This document shows positions 36,215 through 45,046 of a stretch of 64,000 nt of DNA, piece by piece; position 1 is the first letter of the stretch; each line of letters starts with the position of its first letter. The notes under the pieces were generated by a model. The model was given only the letters and a program-made list of their open reading frames with translations. It did not search any database and was not told where the DNA came from. The stretch is from positions 1,488,001 through 1,552,000 of the forward strand of contig NZ_CP073343.1 in assembly GCF_024397855.1 (NCBI RefSeq), given 5' to 3'. This DNA comes from Marinomonas rhizomae. GTDB lineage: Bacteria > Pseudomonadota > Gammaproteobacteria > Pseudomonadales > Marinomonadaceae. Position numbers and translations under genes: made by a program.

Positions 36215-38461
36215 TTGACTGGTGAAAGTGATTTTCAGGTGTCTGTTGATAAGGCGCCACAAGGAAAAAAGAAATTTGGCAATGTCATGATCATCGGTCT
36301 TGGCATGATAGGTGGGTCATTTGCTAAGGCGTTAAAAGAGCGTGGTTTAGCCACGTTATATGCTATTGATCGTCGAGAAGGAGAGTTGGCGTTAGGTGTT
36401 TCAACGGGGGTTATTGATTGCCCTGCTGAGATGTCCGCTGAGTTTGTTTCTAAAATGGACGTGATTGTTCTTGCTACTCCTGTGAGGGCGATGGAGTCTG
36501 TATTAACGGATCTTAAGCCTTTCTTGTCTGAAAGTACGTTGGTTACTGATGTGGGTTCCACCAAAGGGAGTGTGGTTGAAGCGGTTCGTCGCGTTTTCGG
36601 CTATGTACCTGCTAATTTTATTCCTGGTCATCCTATTGCGGGTGCTGAAAAAAGTGGTGTGCTTGCATCTAATTCACTGCTTTTTGAAAAGCACATGGCG
36701 ATAGTAACGCCATTACCAGACAGTAATCCTGTTTTGCTTGATCGTCTTCATCGTCTCTGGCGTGCTGTTGGGGCGGATGTTGTGAGTATGGATGTTGATC
36801 ATCACGACCACGTGCTGGCTTCTTCGAGTCATTTGCCGCACCTGCTTGCTTATACTTTGGTTGATGCGCTTGCTAACGGGGAGCGTAGTCAGGATATATT
36901 TAAATTTGCTGCTGGTGGTTTTCGTGACTTTACTCGGATTGCTTCAAGTGATCCTGTGATGTGGCGTGATGTCTTTATGGCCAATAAAGATGCCACCCTA
37001 GCTACATTAGATCACTTTACGGATCGTCTTGCTGATATGCGAGCTGCAATAGAGCAAGGTGATGGTGCCAGCATGTTTGGTGTTTTTACTCGTGCTAAGT
37101 CTGCGCGAGATCATTTTCTTCGATTGTTGGAGCAGCGTACAATTGGTTCTGCAAAAGAAGTTCGTCCTGTATCTGTTTCAGTCTTGCCCGCTTCTGCAAT
37201 TAAAGGTGATATTTCTTTATTGGGTGACAAATCTTTGTCACATAAAGTGATTACAATAGCCGCGCTTTCTGAAGGGGTGAGTGAAATAAAGAACGTCGAT
37301 CTGACTGGTGATGTGCGTATTACCATGCAGGCTTTTCGGGATATGGGTGTGGTGATTGAAGAGGCATCCGCTGATTATTTGCGTGTTCATGGTGTTGGGC
37401 TTCGTGGGTTAAAGGCGCCAATTGCGCCAATCAACGTGCATCAATCAAGAGAAAGTTTGTATTTGCTGTTGCCTGTTTTAGCTGGGCAGTCATTTCCAGT
37501 CTCTGTTGTCGCTGAAGAGAAGTTACTTAATCAATCGATGAGTGACTTGTTTTCTTTGGTGCGCAAAATGGGAGGGGATGTGGTCTCTGACGTGGCTGAT
37601 TGTTTGCCTGTTAGTCTTGTGCCAAGAGGCTCGTCTAGTGCTTGTCTTGATTTAAAAGTAGGTACTGAGCGTTTGCGTATGTCGGCTTTCTTAGCGGCAT
37701 TGTATTCGTCCGATGGTGGCTCAATTGCGACTGAATCGACACAATTGTCTCATTGTGAGGCGTTGTTGCGTCATTTTGGTGTGACTATCCTGGATCATGA
37801 GGGCGGTTTTAAAGTTGTTTCAGCGCCTCTAGTTGGTACGAATATTGTATTGTCTGGTGATGAATATGAGGCGGCTTGGTTGGTGTTATTAGCGAACTTG
37901 TTACCCGGTTCTGAATTATTTATTGAAAATGCTGGCTTGGATTTTGTGTCATTTGCATTTCTATCGTTTCTAAAGTCGATAGGTGCAGATGTTTCTATTC
38001 CTGAGTTGGGTGAGTTTGGTTTGTATGACGGTGGGCTTCAGGCTGGCTTTGCTGAGCTTAATTCGTTCGCTTTGACCCAAGAGCAGAGTTACCAGTTCAG
38101 AGATGAGTTACCTTTGTTATGTGTTGCTGCGGCTTATGCAAAGGGTGAAAGTTGTATCCAGGGTGTTGGCTCTCTGCCTTACTATTGTGAAGACAGGGTA
38201 TTGGCCTTAGTAGATGCACTTAAGCATATGAAAATTGCTTGTGTTTACGAAAATGGTGATTTGCTTATTAAGGGTGGTCTCCCGTCTGGTGGTGAGTTGG
38301 ATTGTGCTGGTGATGATAAATTGGCGCTTGCCATGTTGGCATTGGGGGCGCGAAGCCAGTCGGTTACAAAAGTGAATGATTGTCAAAAATTATTAGAAGA
38401 ATTTAACGAGTTGGAGAGTGTTGCTGTGCAGTTAGGTTTTCACTGCACTGTTGCACAATAG
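36215..38461 (+). CDS. tyrA: TyrA prephenate dehydrogenase fused to a degenerate AroA-like domain
   Basis: Fusion of 748 residues. Residues about 20-310 are an intact Tyr[14 protein letters not shown] for [17 protein letters not shown] and [18 protein letters not shown]. Residues about 325-748 align along the whole length with EPSP synthase, but the active site is gone by memory alignment to E. coli AroA: R27 is K344, N94 is Q410, T97 is E413, R124 is Q440, the S-S-Q motif is lost, K340/E341 are Y657/C658, and H385/R386 are D701/K702. K22, S23, D313 and R344 equivalents remain. It starts at TTG 36215 with AAGAG nine bases upstream. Tyrosine synthesis is likely intact; EPSP synthase activity is unlikely. 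Confidence 0.93.
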   Translation: MTGESDFQVSVDKAPQGKKKFGNVMIIGLGMIGGSFAKALKERGLATLYAIDRREGELALGVSTGVIDCPAEMSAEFVSKMDVIVLATPVRAMESVLTDLKPFLSESTLVTDVGSTKGSVVEAVRRVFGYVPANFIPGHPIAGAEKSGVLASNSLLFEKHMAIVTPLPDSNPVLLDRLHRLWRAVGADVVSMDVDHHDHVLASSSHLPHLLAYTLVDALANGERSQDIFKFAAGGFRDFTRIASSDPVMWRDVFMANKDATLATLDHFTDRLADMRAAIEQGDGASMFGVFTRAKSARDHFLRLLEQRTIGSAKEVRPVSVSVLPASAIKGDISLLGDKSLSHKVITIAALSEGVSEIKNVDLTGDVRITMQAFRDMGVVIEEASADYLRVHGVGLRGLKAPIAPINVHQSRESLYLLLPVLAGQSFPVSVVAEEKLLNQSMSDLFSLVRKMGGDVVSDVADCLPVSLVPRGSSSACLDLKVGTERLRMSAFLAALYSSDGGSIATESTQLSHCEALLRHFGVTILDHEGGFKVVSAPLVGTNIVLSGDEYEAAWLVLLANLLPGSELFIENAGLDFVSFAFLSFLKSIGADVSIPELGEFGLYDGGLQAGFAELNSFALTQEQSYQFRDELPLLCVAAAYAKGESCIQGVGSLPYYCEDRVLALVDALKHMKIACVYENGDLLIKGGLPSGGELDCAGDDKLALAMLALGARSQSVTKVNDCQKLLEEFNELESVAVQLGFHCTVAQ

Positions 38462-38480
38462 TTTTTTAAGAGGAATAGTT

Positions 38481-39164
38481 ATGATCAACCAAGGCCCAGT
38501 TATTACGATTGATGGTCCAAGTGGTGCAGGTAAAGGCACTGTAAGTCAATTAATCGCAGAAAAGCTGGGATGGCACATACTTGATAGTGGTGCTTTATAT
38601 CGACTGCTTGCACTTGCTGTGTCGCATCACGGTATGTCTTCTGATGATGTTGAGACGTTAAAAGTCTTGGCTGAGCATTTAGATATACAGTTTGTGCAGT
38701 CAGAAGAAGGTAAAGTTGAAATTATTCTAGAGGGCGAAATTGTCACTCAGGCTATTCGAACTGAAGAAGTAGGAAATTGCGCGTCTAAATTGGCGGCCAT
38801 TCCGGAAGTTCGTGAAGGCTTGTTGTTGCGTCAGCGCGCTTTTTCGCAGGCGCCTGGTTTGGTAGCGGATGGTCGTGATATGGGGACCGTGGTGTTTCCT
38901 TCGGCGCAGATTAAAATATTTTTAACGGCGTCGGCTGAAGAGCGTGCTAAGCGTCGTTCGCAGCAATTGCAGCAAAAAGGTGAAGCTGTTAATCTAGCAG
39001 AACTTGTAAAAACGATTAAGGAGCGAGACGAGCGTGATGCTAATAGAGCCATTGCTCCTCTTGTGCCTGCAGCAGGCGCGTTAGTTATAGATAGTACAGA
39101 TTTGACGATAGAACAGGTTGTCGAGATGATTTTTGCTGAAACGGCAAAAGCTGGTCTTGTATAA
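38481..39164 (+). CDS. cmk: Cytidylate kinase
   Basis: Phosphorylates CMP and dCMP with ATP. The start is ATG 38481, which has AGAGGA at ideal distance; the frame opens earlier at 38451 inside the preceding gene. The resulting 227 residues match E. coli Cmk. Walker A is [11 protein letters not shown] at the start, with [24 protein letters not shown] and the lid region [14 protein letters not shown]. It lies 19 bp after tyrA-aroA and before rpsA, as in most gammaproteobacteria. Confidence 0.96.
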   Translation: MINQGPVITIDGPSGAGKGTVSQLIAEKLGWHILDSGALYRLLALAVSHHGMSSDDVETLKVLAEHLDIQFVQSEEGKVEIILEGEIVTQAIRTEEVGNCASKLAAIPEVREGLLLRQRAFSQAPGLVADGRDMGTVVFPSAQIKIFLTASAEERAKRRSQQLQQKGEAVNLAELVKTIKERDERDANRAIAPLVPAAGALVIDSTDLTIEQVVEMIFAETAKAGLV

Positions 39165-39345
39165 TCTGTTCTTTTTTGCGTCTACTTTTTTACATCTAGA
39201 ATGTGCTAGAATAGATCAAATGTTATTCAAGTCGATAAAGGTGCCAGCAAGCTTTTATCGCATCATCCAAAAAAATTGACCCACATTTGCTGGCAATGTG
39301 GATATGGCCTAGTTCTTTATATGGGCCGACTATATAGGAAATACA
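39165..39345 (+). promoter_or_regulatory. rpsA leader with alternative hairpins
   Basis: The 181-bp gap holds an extended -10 TGCTAGAAT (39204-39212) with no good -35. Then GCCAGCAA (39243-39250) can pair with TTGCTGGC (39287-39294), while CCACAT (39281-39286) can pair with ATGTGG (39296-39301); the second hairpin places the first one's right arm in its loop, so the two exclude each other. GGCC (39306-39309) and GGCC (39324-39327) form a third small stem near the start codon. S1 represses its own translation through a structured leader in E. coli, which fits. Confidence 0.5.
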
Positions 39346-41028
39346 ATGACTCAAAGCTTCGCAGAACTGTTTGAAGAAAGCCTTTTAACCGTCGAAATGG
39401 CGCCAGGCTCAATTGTTACTGGTATCGTTGTTGATATTGACAGCGAGTGGGTAACTGTTCATGCAGGTCTTAAATCTGAAGGCGTAATTCCTCGTTCTCA
39501 GTTCCTAACGGATAGTGGTGAGTTTAACTTAAACATCGGTGACGAAGTTAAAGTTGCTCTTGATGCTGTTGAAGATGGTTTCGGTGAGACTAAATTGTCT
39601 CGTGAAAAAGCTAAACGTGCAGAAACTTGGTCTGTTCTTGAAAAAGCTTACGAAGAAAACGCCATTGTTCACGGTGTTATCAATGGTAAAGTCAAAGGTG
39701 GCTTCACAGTTGATATCGCTAATATCCGTGCTTTCTTGCCAGGCTCTTTAGTAGATGTTCGCCCAATTCGCGATACATCTCATTTGGAAGGTGTGGATCT
39801 AGAGTTCAAACTTATCAAGCTTGATCAAAAACGTAACAACGTTGTTGTTTCTCGTCGTGCCGTTATGGAAGCGACTAACAGCGCTGAACGCGAAACATTG
39901 CTTGCTTCTCTTGAAGAGGGTCAAGAAGTTAAAGGTATCGTTAAGAACCTTACTGACTACGGTGCTTTCGTTGATCTTGGTGGTGTTGATGGTCTTCTAC
40001 ACATCACTGACATGGCTTGGAAACGCATTAAGCACCCAAGCGAAATCATTGCTGTTGGCGATGAAATCGATGTTAAAGTTCTTAAATTCGACCGCGAGCG
40101 TAACCGTGTGTCTCTAGGTCTTAAGCAGTTGGGTGAAGATCCATGGGTTGCTATCAAAGCCCGTTACCCAGAAAACACTAAGGTAACTGCTAAAGTTACT
40201 AACTTGACTGATTACGGTTGCTTCGCTGAACTTGAAGAAGGCGTAGAAGGTCTAGTGCACGTTTCAGAAATGGATTGGACTAACAAAAACATTCACCCAT
40301 CTAAAGTTGTTCAGATTGGTGATGAAGTTGAAGTTATGGTTCTTGATATTGACGAAGAGCGTCGTCGTATTTCTTTGGGTATCAAGCAGTGCACAATGAA
40401 CCCATGGGAAGAATTCGCTACATCTTTCAATAAAGGCGACAAAATCTCTGGCGCAATCAAGTCTATCACTGACTTTGGTGTGTTCATTGGTCTTGACGGC
40501 GGTATTGACGGTCTTGTTCACCTATCTGACCTATCTTGGGACGAAACTGGTGAAGATGCAGTACGTCAATACAAGAAAGGCGATATGCTAGAAACAGTTG
40601 TATTGTCTATCGATGCTGAGCGTGAGCGTATTTCTCTAGGTGTTAAACAACTAGAAGAAGATCCGTTCCTAGCTTTCGTTGCTGAAAATGACAAAGGCAC
40701 TATCGTTAACGGTACTGTCTCTGAAGTTGATGCGAAAGGTGCTGTAGTTGTTCTTGCTGAAGGCGTTGAAGCTACTTTGAAAGTATCTGAAATCAGCCGC
40801 GAGCGTATCGAAGATGCAACTACTGCATTGAAAGAAGGTGATAAAGTAGAAGCTGCGATCATTAACGTTGATCGTAAAGCACGTACTATCACTCTTTCTA
40901 TCAAGCAGAAAGATGCTACTGAAGAGAAAGCTGCGTTGAAATCTCATTCTGAGAAGCAACAAGCAGAAACTAATGGTCCAACCACTATCGGTGATTTGAT
41001 CAAAGCACAACTAGAAAACCAAAACTAA
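39346..41028 (+). CDS. rpsA: 30S ribosomal protein S1
   Basis: RNA-binding ribosomal protein that unfolds mRNA at the 30S subunit. The 560 residues equal the usual length and contain six S1 domains, visible as repeats of the pattern G-x-V-x-x-I-T-D-F/Y-G-x-F-V-x-L and D-x-x-R-x-R-I-S-L-G-x-K-Q. The gene is written in highly regular, expression-adapted codons compared with its neighbours. Its leader carries alternative hairpins and a strong terminator follows. The ihfB gene that often follows rpsA is not here. Confidence 0.98.
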   Translation: MTQSFAELFEESLLTVEMAPGSIVTGIVVDIDSEWVTVHAGLKSEGVIPRSQFLTDSGEFNLNIGDEVKVALDAVEDGFGETKLSREKAKRAETWSVLEKAYEENAIVHGVINGKVKGGFTVDIANIRAFLPGSLVDVRPIRDTSHLEGVDLEFKLIKLDQKRNNVVVSRRAVMEATNSAERETLLASLEEGQEVKGIVKNLTDYGAFVDLGGVDGLLHITDMAWKRIKHPSEIIAVGDEIDVKVLKFDRERNRVSLGLKQLGEDPWVAIKARYPENTKVTAKVTNLTDYGCFAELEEGVEGLVHVSEMDWTNKNIHPSKVVQIGDEVEVMVLDIDEERRRISLGIKQCTMNPWEEFATSFNKGDKISGAIKSITDFGVFIGLDGGIDGLVHLSDLSWDETGEDAVRQYKKGDMLETVVLSIDAERERISLGVKQLEEDPFLAFVAENDKGTIVNGTVSEVDAKGAVVVLAEGVEATLKVSEISRERIEDATTALKEGDKVEAAIINVDRKARTITLSIKQKDATEEKAALKSHSEKQQAETNGPTTIGDLIKAQLENQN

Positions 41029-41050
41029 GTTTGGATTAATAGTTGTCATA

Positions 41051-41078
41051 AAAAGCGGACTTAGGTCCGCTTTTTTTT
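41051..41078 (+). terminator. Terminator after rpsA
   Basis: GCGGAC-TTAG-GTCCGC preceded by A residues and followed by eight T. Confidence 0.93.
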
Positions 41079-41162
41079 GGTCTTATTTTCTTGAATTTAT
41101 TGACAGAAAAACTATACACAGAACATGTGGATAACCATGGGTATAGACTTGGTGTATGTTTT

Positions 41163-41411
41163 TTATCGCAGAGAGTTAAGCAGTTTTTCGGTGTCTTCTT
41201 CGTTCCAATTCTCTTTCTCTAGCAGCTCTTTGAGCGCTTTACTTTGCTGGGCGTTATGGAGGTTTTTTTGGAATTTGGCGTAATGGAAGTCTTTTATTAG
41301 ACGTTCGTCGTGTTTTGAGCGATAAAGTGCTTGGTTTTGAGTGTTTTCTGTTCTCTCTTGGTTGAGTGAGTCAATTTTTTTGTAAGTATTTAAAAACTGC
41401 TTTTTATTCAT
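41163..41411 (-). CDS. Small charged hypothetical protein
   Basis: No recognised family. The 82 residues are highly charged and predicted helical, with no membrane segment or signal peptide. The C-terminal ENWNEEDTEKLLNSL resembles a short amphipathic helix. It lies 11 bp downstream of trmO on the same strand and is probably its operon partner. Being a complete frame with ATG and operon-like spacing, it is likely real. Confidence 0.6.
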   Translation of the reverse strand: MNKKQFLNTYKKIDSLNQERTENTQNQALYRSKHDERLIKDFHYAKFQKNLHNAQQSKALKELLEKENWNEEDTEKLLNSLR

Positions 41412-41422
41412 CTCCCACTCTC

Positions 41423-42163
41423 TTATTTGCTTTCGATCCGAAGTATTTCAAAGTGATCGTTTCTTGCACACCACTTTATATTGATGTCCCAAAGCGTGAT
41501 TCCATGCTCTCGATCAAGCTGTTCTGATAAATAGGAAGGTCTGGGGTCTTGTCCAACAACTTGTTTAATTAAAGTTGTTATTTCTCTTTTGTGCAAATTT
41601 TCGTAGTTTTCGCATTGAGACTTTGCCAGTTCTGAAAACAATACGGGCTTTATTTGCGCTTCTGCAGATGTTGGCGCAAATCCTCCTTTTGCTTCCGTGA
41701 TGCTGTCTGCATAAGGTAGGTAAGGTTTTATATCAAGAACGGGGGTACCATCTAGCAAATCTGCGCCATGTAAATCAATGAATGTTTTTTTGTCTTCTTG
41801 GTAGATGCGTCCAATCTTCACTACTGACAGTCCTATCGGATTAGGCCTATGAGTTGAACGTGTGGCAAATACGCCTACTTTTTCTTTTCCACCTAGGCGT
41901 GGTGGTCGTATTTTTGCTTTCCAGTTCTCAGACATGCAAGCGTGAAAAACAAACTGGATCCAGATATGAGAGAAACCATCAAGTCCATCGAGAATATCTA
42001 GTCTGCTATAAGGAGGGATGAGCTCTAGGCGTGCAGTGGCTTCTGTGACCAGTCCTGGTTGTCGTGGTATGCCGAATTTTTCCTTGTAACACGAATGCAC
42101 TATGCCGATGGTGTTAAGCGTAAAAGAATTGAGTGGCGACAATGTAAGATCCTTTCGTGACAA
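41423..42163 (-). CDS. trmO: tRNA (t6A37) N6-methyltransferase TrmO (TsaA family)
   Basis: SAM-dependent enzyme that methylates N6 of t6A37 in certain tRNAs. The 246 residues carry the TsaA beta-barrel signature: IGIVHSCYKEKFGIPRQPGLV near residue 20, LDGFSHIWIQFVFH, VGVFATRSTHRPNPIGLSVVKI with the Arg-Pro-Asn-Pro core, and DLLDGTPVLDIKPYLPYAD. A C-terminal domain of about 80 residues matches the longer E. coli form. Divergent from proA by 112 bp. Confidence 0.92.
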   Translation of the reverse strand: MSRKDLTLSPLNSFTLNTIGIVHSCYKEKFGIPRQPGLVTEATARLELIPPYSRLDILDGLDGFSHIWIQFVFHACMSENWKAKIRPPRLGGKEKVGVFATRSTHRPNPIGLSVVKIGRIYQEDKKTFIDLHGADLLDGTPVLDIKPYLPYADSITEAKGGFAPTSAEAQIKPVLFSELAKSQCENYENLHKREITTLIKQVVGQDPRPSYLSEQLDREHGITLWDINIKWCARNDHFEILRIESK

Positions 42164-42275
42164 TCTGAGCTAAATGAATAAAAATATTGTGATAGTATAC
42201 TGTCTTGATGAAATAGGTCGCGGTTTATTTGACGATCTATTATTTGTTCTTCTTTACTTTTATTAGAGATTAAAA

Positions 42276-43535
42276 ATGTCTTTAGAATCTTATATGAATC
42301 AAATTGGTCAGCAAGCTAGGGCGGCTTCTCGTCTTCTTGCGAAAGCATCTACGAAGCAAAAAAATATGGCACTGTTTGCTATGGCAGACGCTTTGGAAAA
42401 TGCTCGACCTCGATTGATATCTGAAAACGCTAAGGATATGGAAAATGGCCGAGTTAAAGGCTTGGATTCAGCTTTACTAGATCGTTTGTTGCTTGATGAT
42501 GCCCGAATTGACGGCATGATTGAGGGTTTAAAGCAGGTGGCGTCTTTGCCTGATCCAATCGGTGAAATATCAGATATGGTGTATTTGCCGTCAGGTATTC
42601 AGCGAGGCCAGATGCGCGTGCCTTTAGGGGTGATTGGCATTATTTATGAGTCTCGTCCAAATGTGACCATCGATGCGGCAAGTCTCTGTTTGAAATCTGG
42701 TAACGCCACTATTTTACGTGGCGGCTCAGAGGCATTTTATTCCAATCAAGCTATTGCTGAGGCTGTAACGGCAGGTGTCATCGCTGCTGGTTTGCCAGAG
42801 CATGCAGTGCAAGTTCTTAATACGACAGATCGTGAAGCGGTTGGCATGTTAATTTCTATGCCTGAGTTCGTTGATGTTATTGTCCCTCGTGGTGGCAAAG
42901 GTTTGATTGAGCGCATTAGTCAGGATGCGCGGGTTCCTGTAATCAAACACCTTGATGGTAATTGTCATGTCTATATTGATAGTGAGGCGGATCTTGAAAA
43001 GGCTTATGCTATTGCCATGAACGCTAAAACCCGCCGCTACGGTGTGTGTAATGCAATGGAGTCATTGCTGGTTCATTCTGCAATTGCTGGGGATATTTTG
43101 CCTAAGTTAGTGGCTGCTCTGCAGGAAAAAGGTGTGTCTCTGGTAGGTTGTGAGCAAGCTCGTGCTATTAGCTCTGTCATTGAAGCTGCATCAGAAGAAG
43201 ATTGGTATACAGAGTATTTGGCCCCTAAGTTATCTATTAAGATTGTGTCTGATATGGATGAGGCGATTGCACACATCAATAAATATGGTTCTCATCATAC
43301 GGACGCAATTGTTTCGCAGAACTATACAAAAACACGAGCGTTCATGACGGAAGTGGATTCTTCGTCAGTGATGGTGAATGCTTCAACATCTTTTGCTGAT
43401 GGTTTTGAATATGGTTTTGGAGCTGAAATTGGTATTTCTACTGACAAAATTCATGCTCGTGGTCCTGTAGGATTGTTGGGGTTGACCAGTCAGAAGTATG
43501 TCGTACTTGGCGATGGTCATACTCGTGACAATTAG
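42276..43535 (+). CDS. proA: Gamma-glutamyl phosphate reductase
   Basis: NADPH-dependent second enzyme of proline synthesis from glutamate. The 419 residues show the aldehyde-dehydrogenase-like fold with [33 protein letters not shown], the catalytic cysteine in [13 protein letters not shown] and the ending [15 protein letters not shown]. It begins a plus-strand run of twelve closely spaced genes. proB is not adjacent in this window. Confidence 0.97.
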   Translation: MSLESYMNQIGQQARAASRLLAKASTKQKNMALFAMADALENARPRLISENAKDMENGRVKGLDSALLDRLLLDDARIDGMIEGLKQVASLPDPIGEISDMVYLPSGIQRGQMRVPLGVIGIIYESRPNVTIDAASLCLKSGNATILRGGSEAFYSNQAIAEAVTAGVIAAGLPEHAVQVLNTTDREAVGMLISMPEFVDVIVPRGGKGLIERISQDARVPVIKHLDGNCHVYIDSEADLEKAYAIAMNAKTRRYGVCNAMESLLVHSAIAGDILPKLVAALQEKGVSLVGCEQARAISSVIEAASEEDWYTEYLAPKLSIKIVSDMDEAIAHINKYGSHHTDAIVSQNYTKTRAFMTEVDSSSVMVNASTSFADGFEYGFGAEIGISTDKIHARGPVGLLGLTSQKYVVLGDGHTRDN

Positions 43536-44190
43536 AGTTAAGGATAATGTAAAGACTTCTGGGTTGGCTATTATGGGTGGGACATTTGATCCTGTTCATA
43601 ATGGCCACTTAAGAACAGCGGTTGAGATTTTAGATCGCTACCACTACTCCGCTTTGAGGTTAATACCTTGTTTTCAGCCTGTGCATAAAGATCGACCAAG
43701 TGTCTTGCCTCAGCAACGACTTGAAATGGCTAAGCTTGCAGTATCTGGTGATGCTCGATTGAGTGTCGATTCTCGTGAGATTGATAGGGAAGGTCCAAGT
43801 TATAGTATCGATACGTTGCGAGATCTTCGGAGCGAAATAGGTCCAGATGAATCACTCATTATGGTGCTAGGAATGGACAGCTTTTTATCCCTTCCAACTT
43901 GGCATAATTGGCAGCAGATAATCCAGTACGCTCACTTGTTGGTTGTGTCGCGACCTGGTTGGGAGCCTGACTTGATCTCTGAATTGAGCGGTTTTTGCGA
44001 AAACTATCGTGCCGCATCGTCGCATGAGTTACAATGCGCGCCCTCAGGGCGGGTCTGGTTCGAGACTCTCACTCCTTTGGGGATATCCTCTAGCATGATT
44101 AGGGCGTTGGCTCGTAAAAACGAGTCTATTGCTTATTTGTTGCCAGAACCAGTCCAAAACTATATAGAACAACATCAATTATATCGATAG
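43498..44190 (+). CDS. nadD: Nicotinate-nucleotide adenylyltransferase
   Basis: Forms deamido-NAD from nicotinate mononucleotide and ATP. The first strand and catalytic motif are [17 protein letters not shown], and the C-terminal [12 protein letters not shown] matches the I-S-S-T-x-I-R signature. The exact start is unclear: ATG 43498 overlaps proA by 38 bp, with ATG 43513 or GTG 43525 as shorter choices that would still include the first strand. It precedes rsfS by 14 bp, an order kept across gammaproteobacteria. Confidence 0.93.
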   Translation: MSYLAMVILVTIRVKDNVKTSGLAIMGGTFDPVHNGHLRTAVEILDRYHYSALRLIPCFQPVHKDRPSVLPQQRLEMAKLAVSGDARLSVDSREIDREGPSYSIDTLRDLRSEIGPDESLIMVLGMDSFLSLPTWHNWQQIIQYAHLLVVSRPGWEPDLISELSGFCENYRAASSHELQCAPSGRVWFETLTPLGISSSMIRALARKNESIAYLLPEPVQNYIEQHQLYR

Positions 44191-44204
44191 GGTAACGTAA
44201 TTAT

Positions 44205-44558
44205 ATGAGTCAGCTTAACCTCACAGCAGATCAAATTTTGGCTTTTGCTGTTGAAGCATTGGAAGATGTGAAAGGTGATAAGATCACAGTATTGAATGTA
44301 GGAAATCATACAGACATGATGGATTACATGGTGATCTGTACCGGTACTTCAAAGCGTCATGTTAATGCTTTGGGTCAAAATGTATTTGAACATTTAAAAG
44401 GTCAAGGTCTTCAGCCATTGGGTTCAGAAGGTCGTGGTATGGGGAGTGATTGGGTGTTGGTTGATTTACATGATGTTGTTGTGCATGTAATGACAGAAGA
44501 AGCTCGAGCTTTTTATGATCTTGAGAAGTTGTGGGATATTAAGCCAGAACAAATGTAA
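44205..44558 (+). CDS. rsfS: Ribosomal silencing factor RsfS
   Basis: Binds ribosomal protein uL14 on the 50S subunit and blocks subunit joining during starvation. The 117 residues contain the family pattern ALEDVKGDKITVLNVG, DYMVICTGTSKRHVNAL, GSEGRGMGSDWVLVDLHDVVVHVMTEEAR and FYDLEKLW. It is 11 bp upstream of rlmH, the standard partner. Confidence 0.96.
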   Translation: MSQLNLTADQILAFAVEALEDVKGDKITVLNVGNHTDMMDYMVICTGTSKRHVNALGQNVFEHLKGQGLQPLGSEGRGMGSDWVLVDLHDVVVHVMTEEARAFYDLEKLWDIKPEQM

Positions 44559-44569
44559 GGCTCTTTTAA

Positions 44570-45037
44570 ATGCGTGTTCGTTTGATTGCTGTTGGTAATA
44601 AAATGCCAAAGTGGGTGACTGAGGGTTACGATGAGTATGCTAAACGCTTGCCAAAAGATTTTGCATTAGAGCTTGTCGAAATTCCAATGTCTCCTCGTGG
44701 AAAAAACACTGATATACCAAAAGCTATTCGTAAGGAAGGAGATAGTATGCTCGAAGCTATACCTTCTGGAGATAAAGTAATTGCAATGGAAGTTCTTGGT
44801 AAAGAGTGGTCTACCGATCAGTTGGCAGATCAGACCGAGCAGTGGCGAATGGATGGCTATAATGTGAGCTTGTTGGTGGGAGGTCCTGATGGTCTTGATC
44901 CAAGGTGTACCGCTCGAGCGGATCAAACTTGGTCTTTATCTCGTCTGACATTACCGCATCCTATGGTGAGAGTTATTTTGGCTGAGCAAATTTATCGTGC
45001 TTGGACGCTCATGAACAATCATCCGTATCATAGATAA
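44570..45037 (+). CDS. rlmH: 23S rRNA pseudouridine(1915) N3-methyltransferase RlmH
   Basis: SPOUT-class methyltransferase acting on pseudouridine 1915 of 23S rRNA in the assembled 70S ribosome. The 155 residues equal the E. coli length. The knotted SAM site is marked by SLLVGGPDGLDP and the C-terminal WSLSRLTLPHPMVRVILAEQIYRAW with NNHPYHR. It is 9 bp upstream of mrdA. Confidence 0.97.
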   Translation: MRVRLIAVGNKMPKWVTEGYDEYAKRLPKDFALELVEIPMSPRGKNTDIPKAIRKEGDSMLEAIPSGDKVIAMEVLGKEWSTDQLADQTEQWRMDGYNVSLLVGGPDGLDPRCTARADQTWSLSRLTLPHPMVRVILAEQIYRAWTLMNNHPYHR

Positions 45038-45046
45038 GGTGATGAA

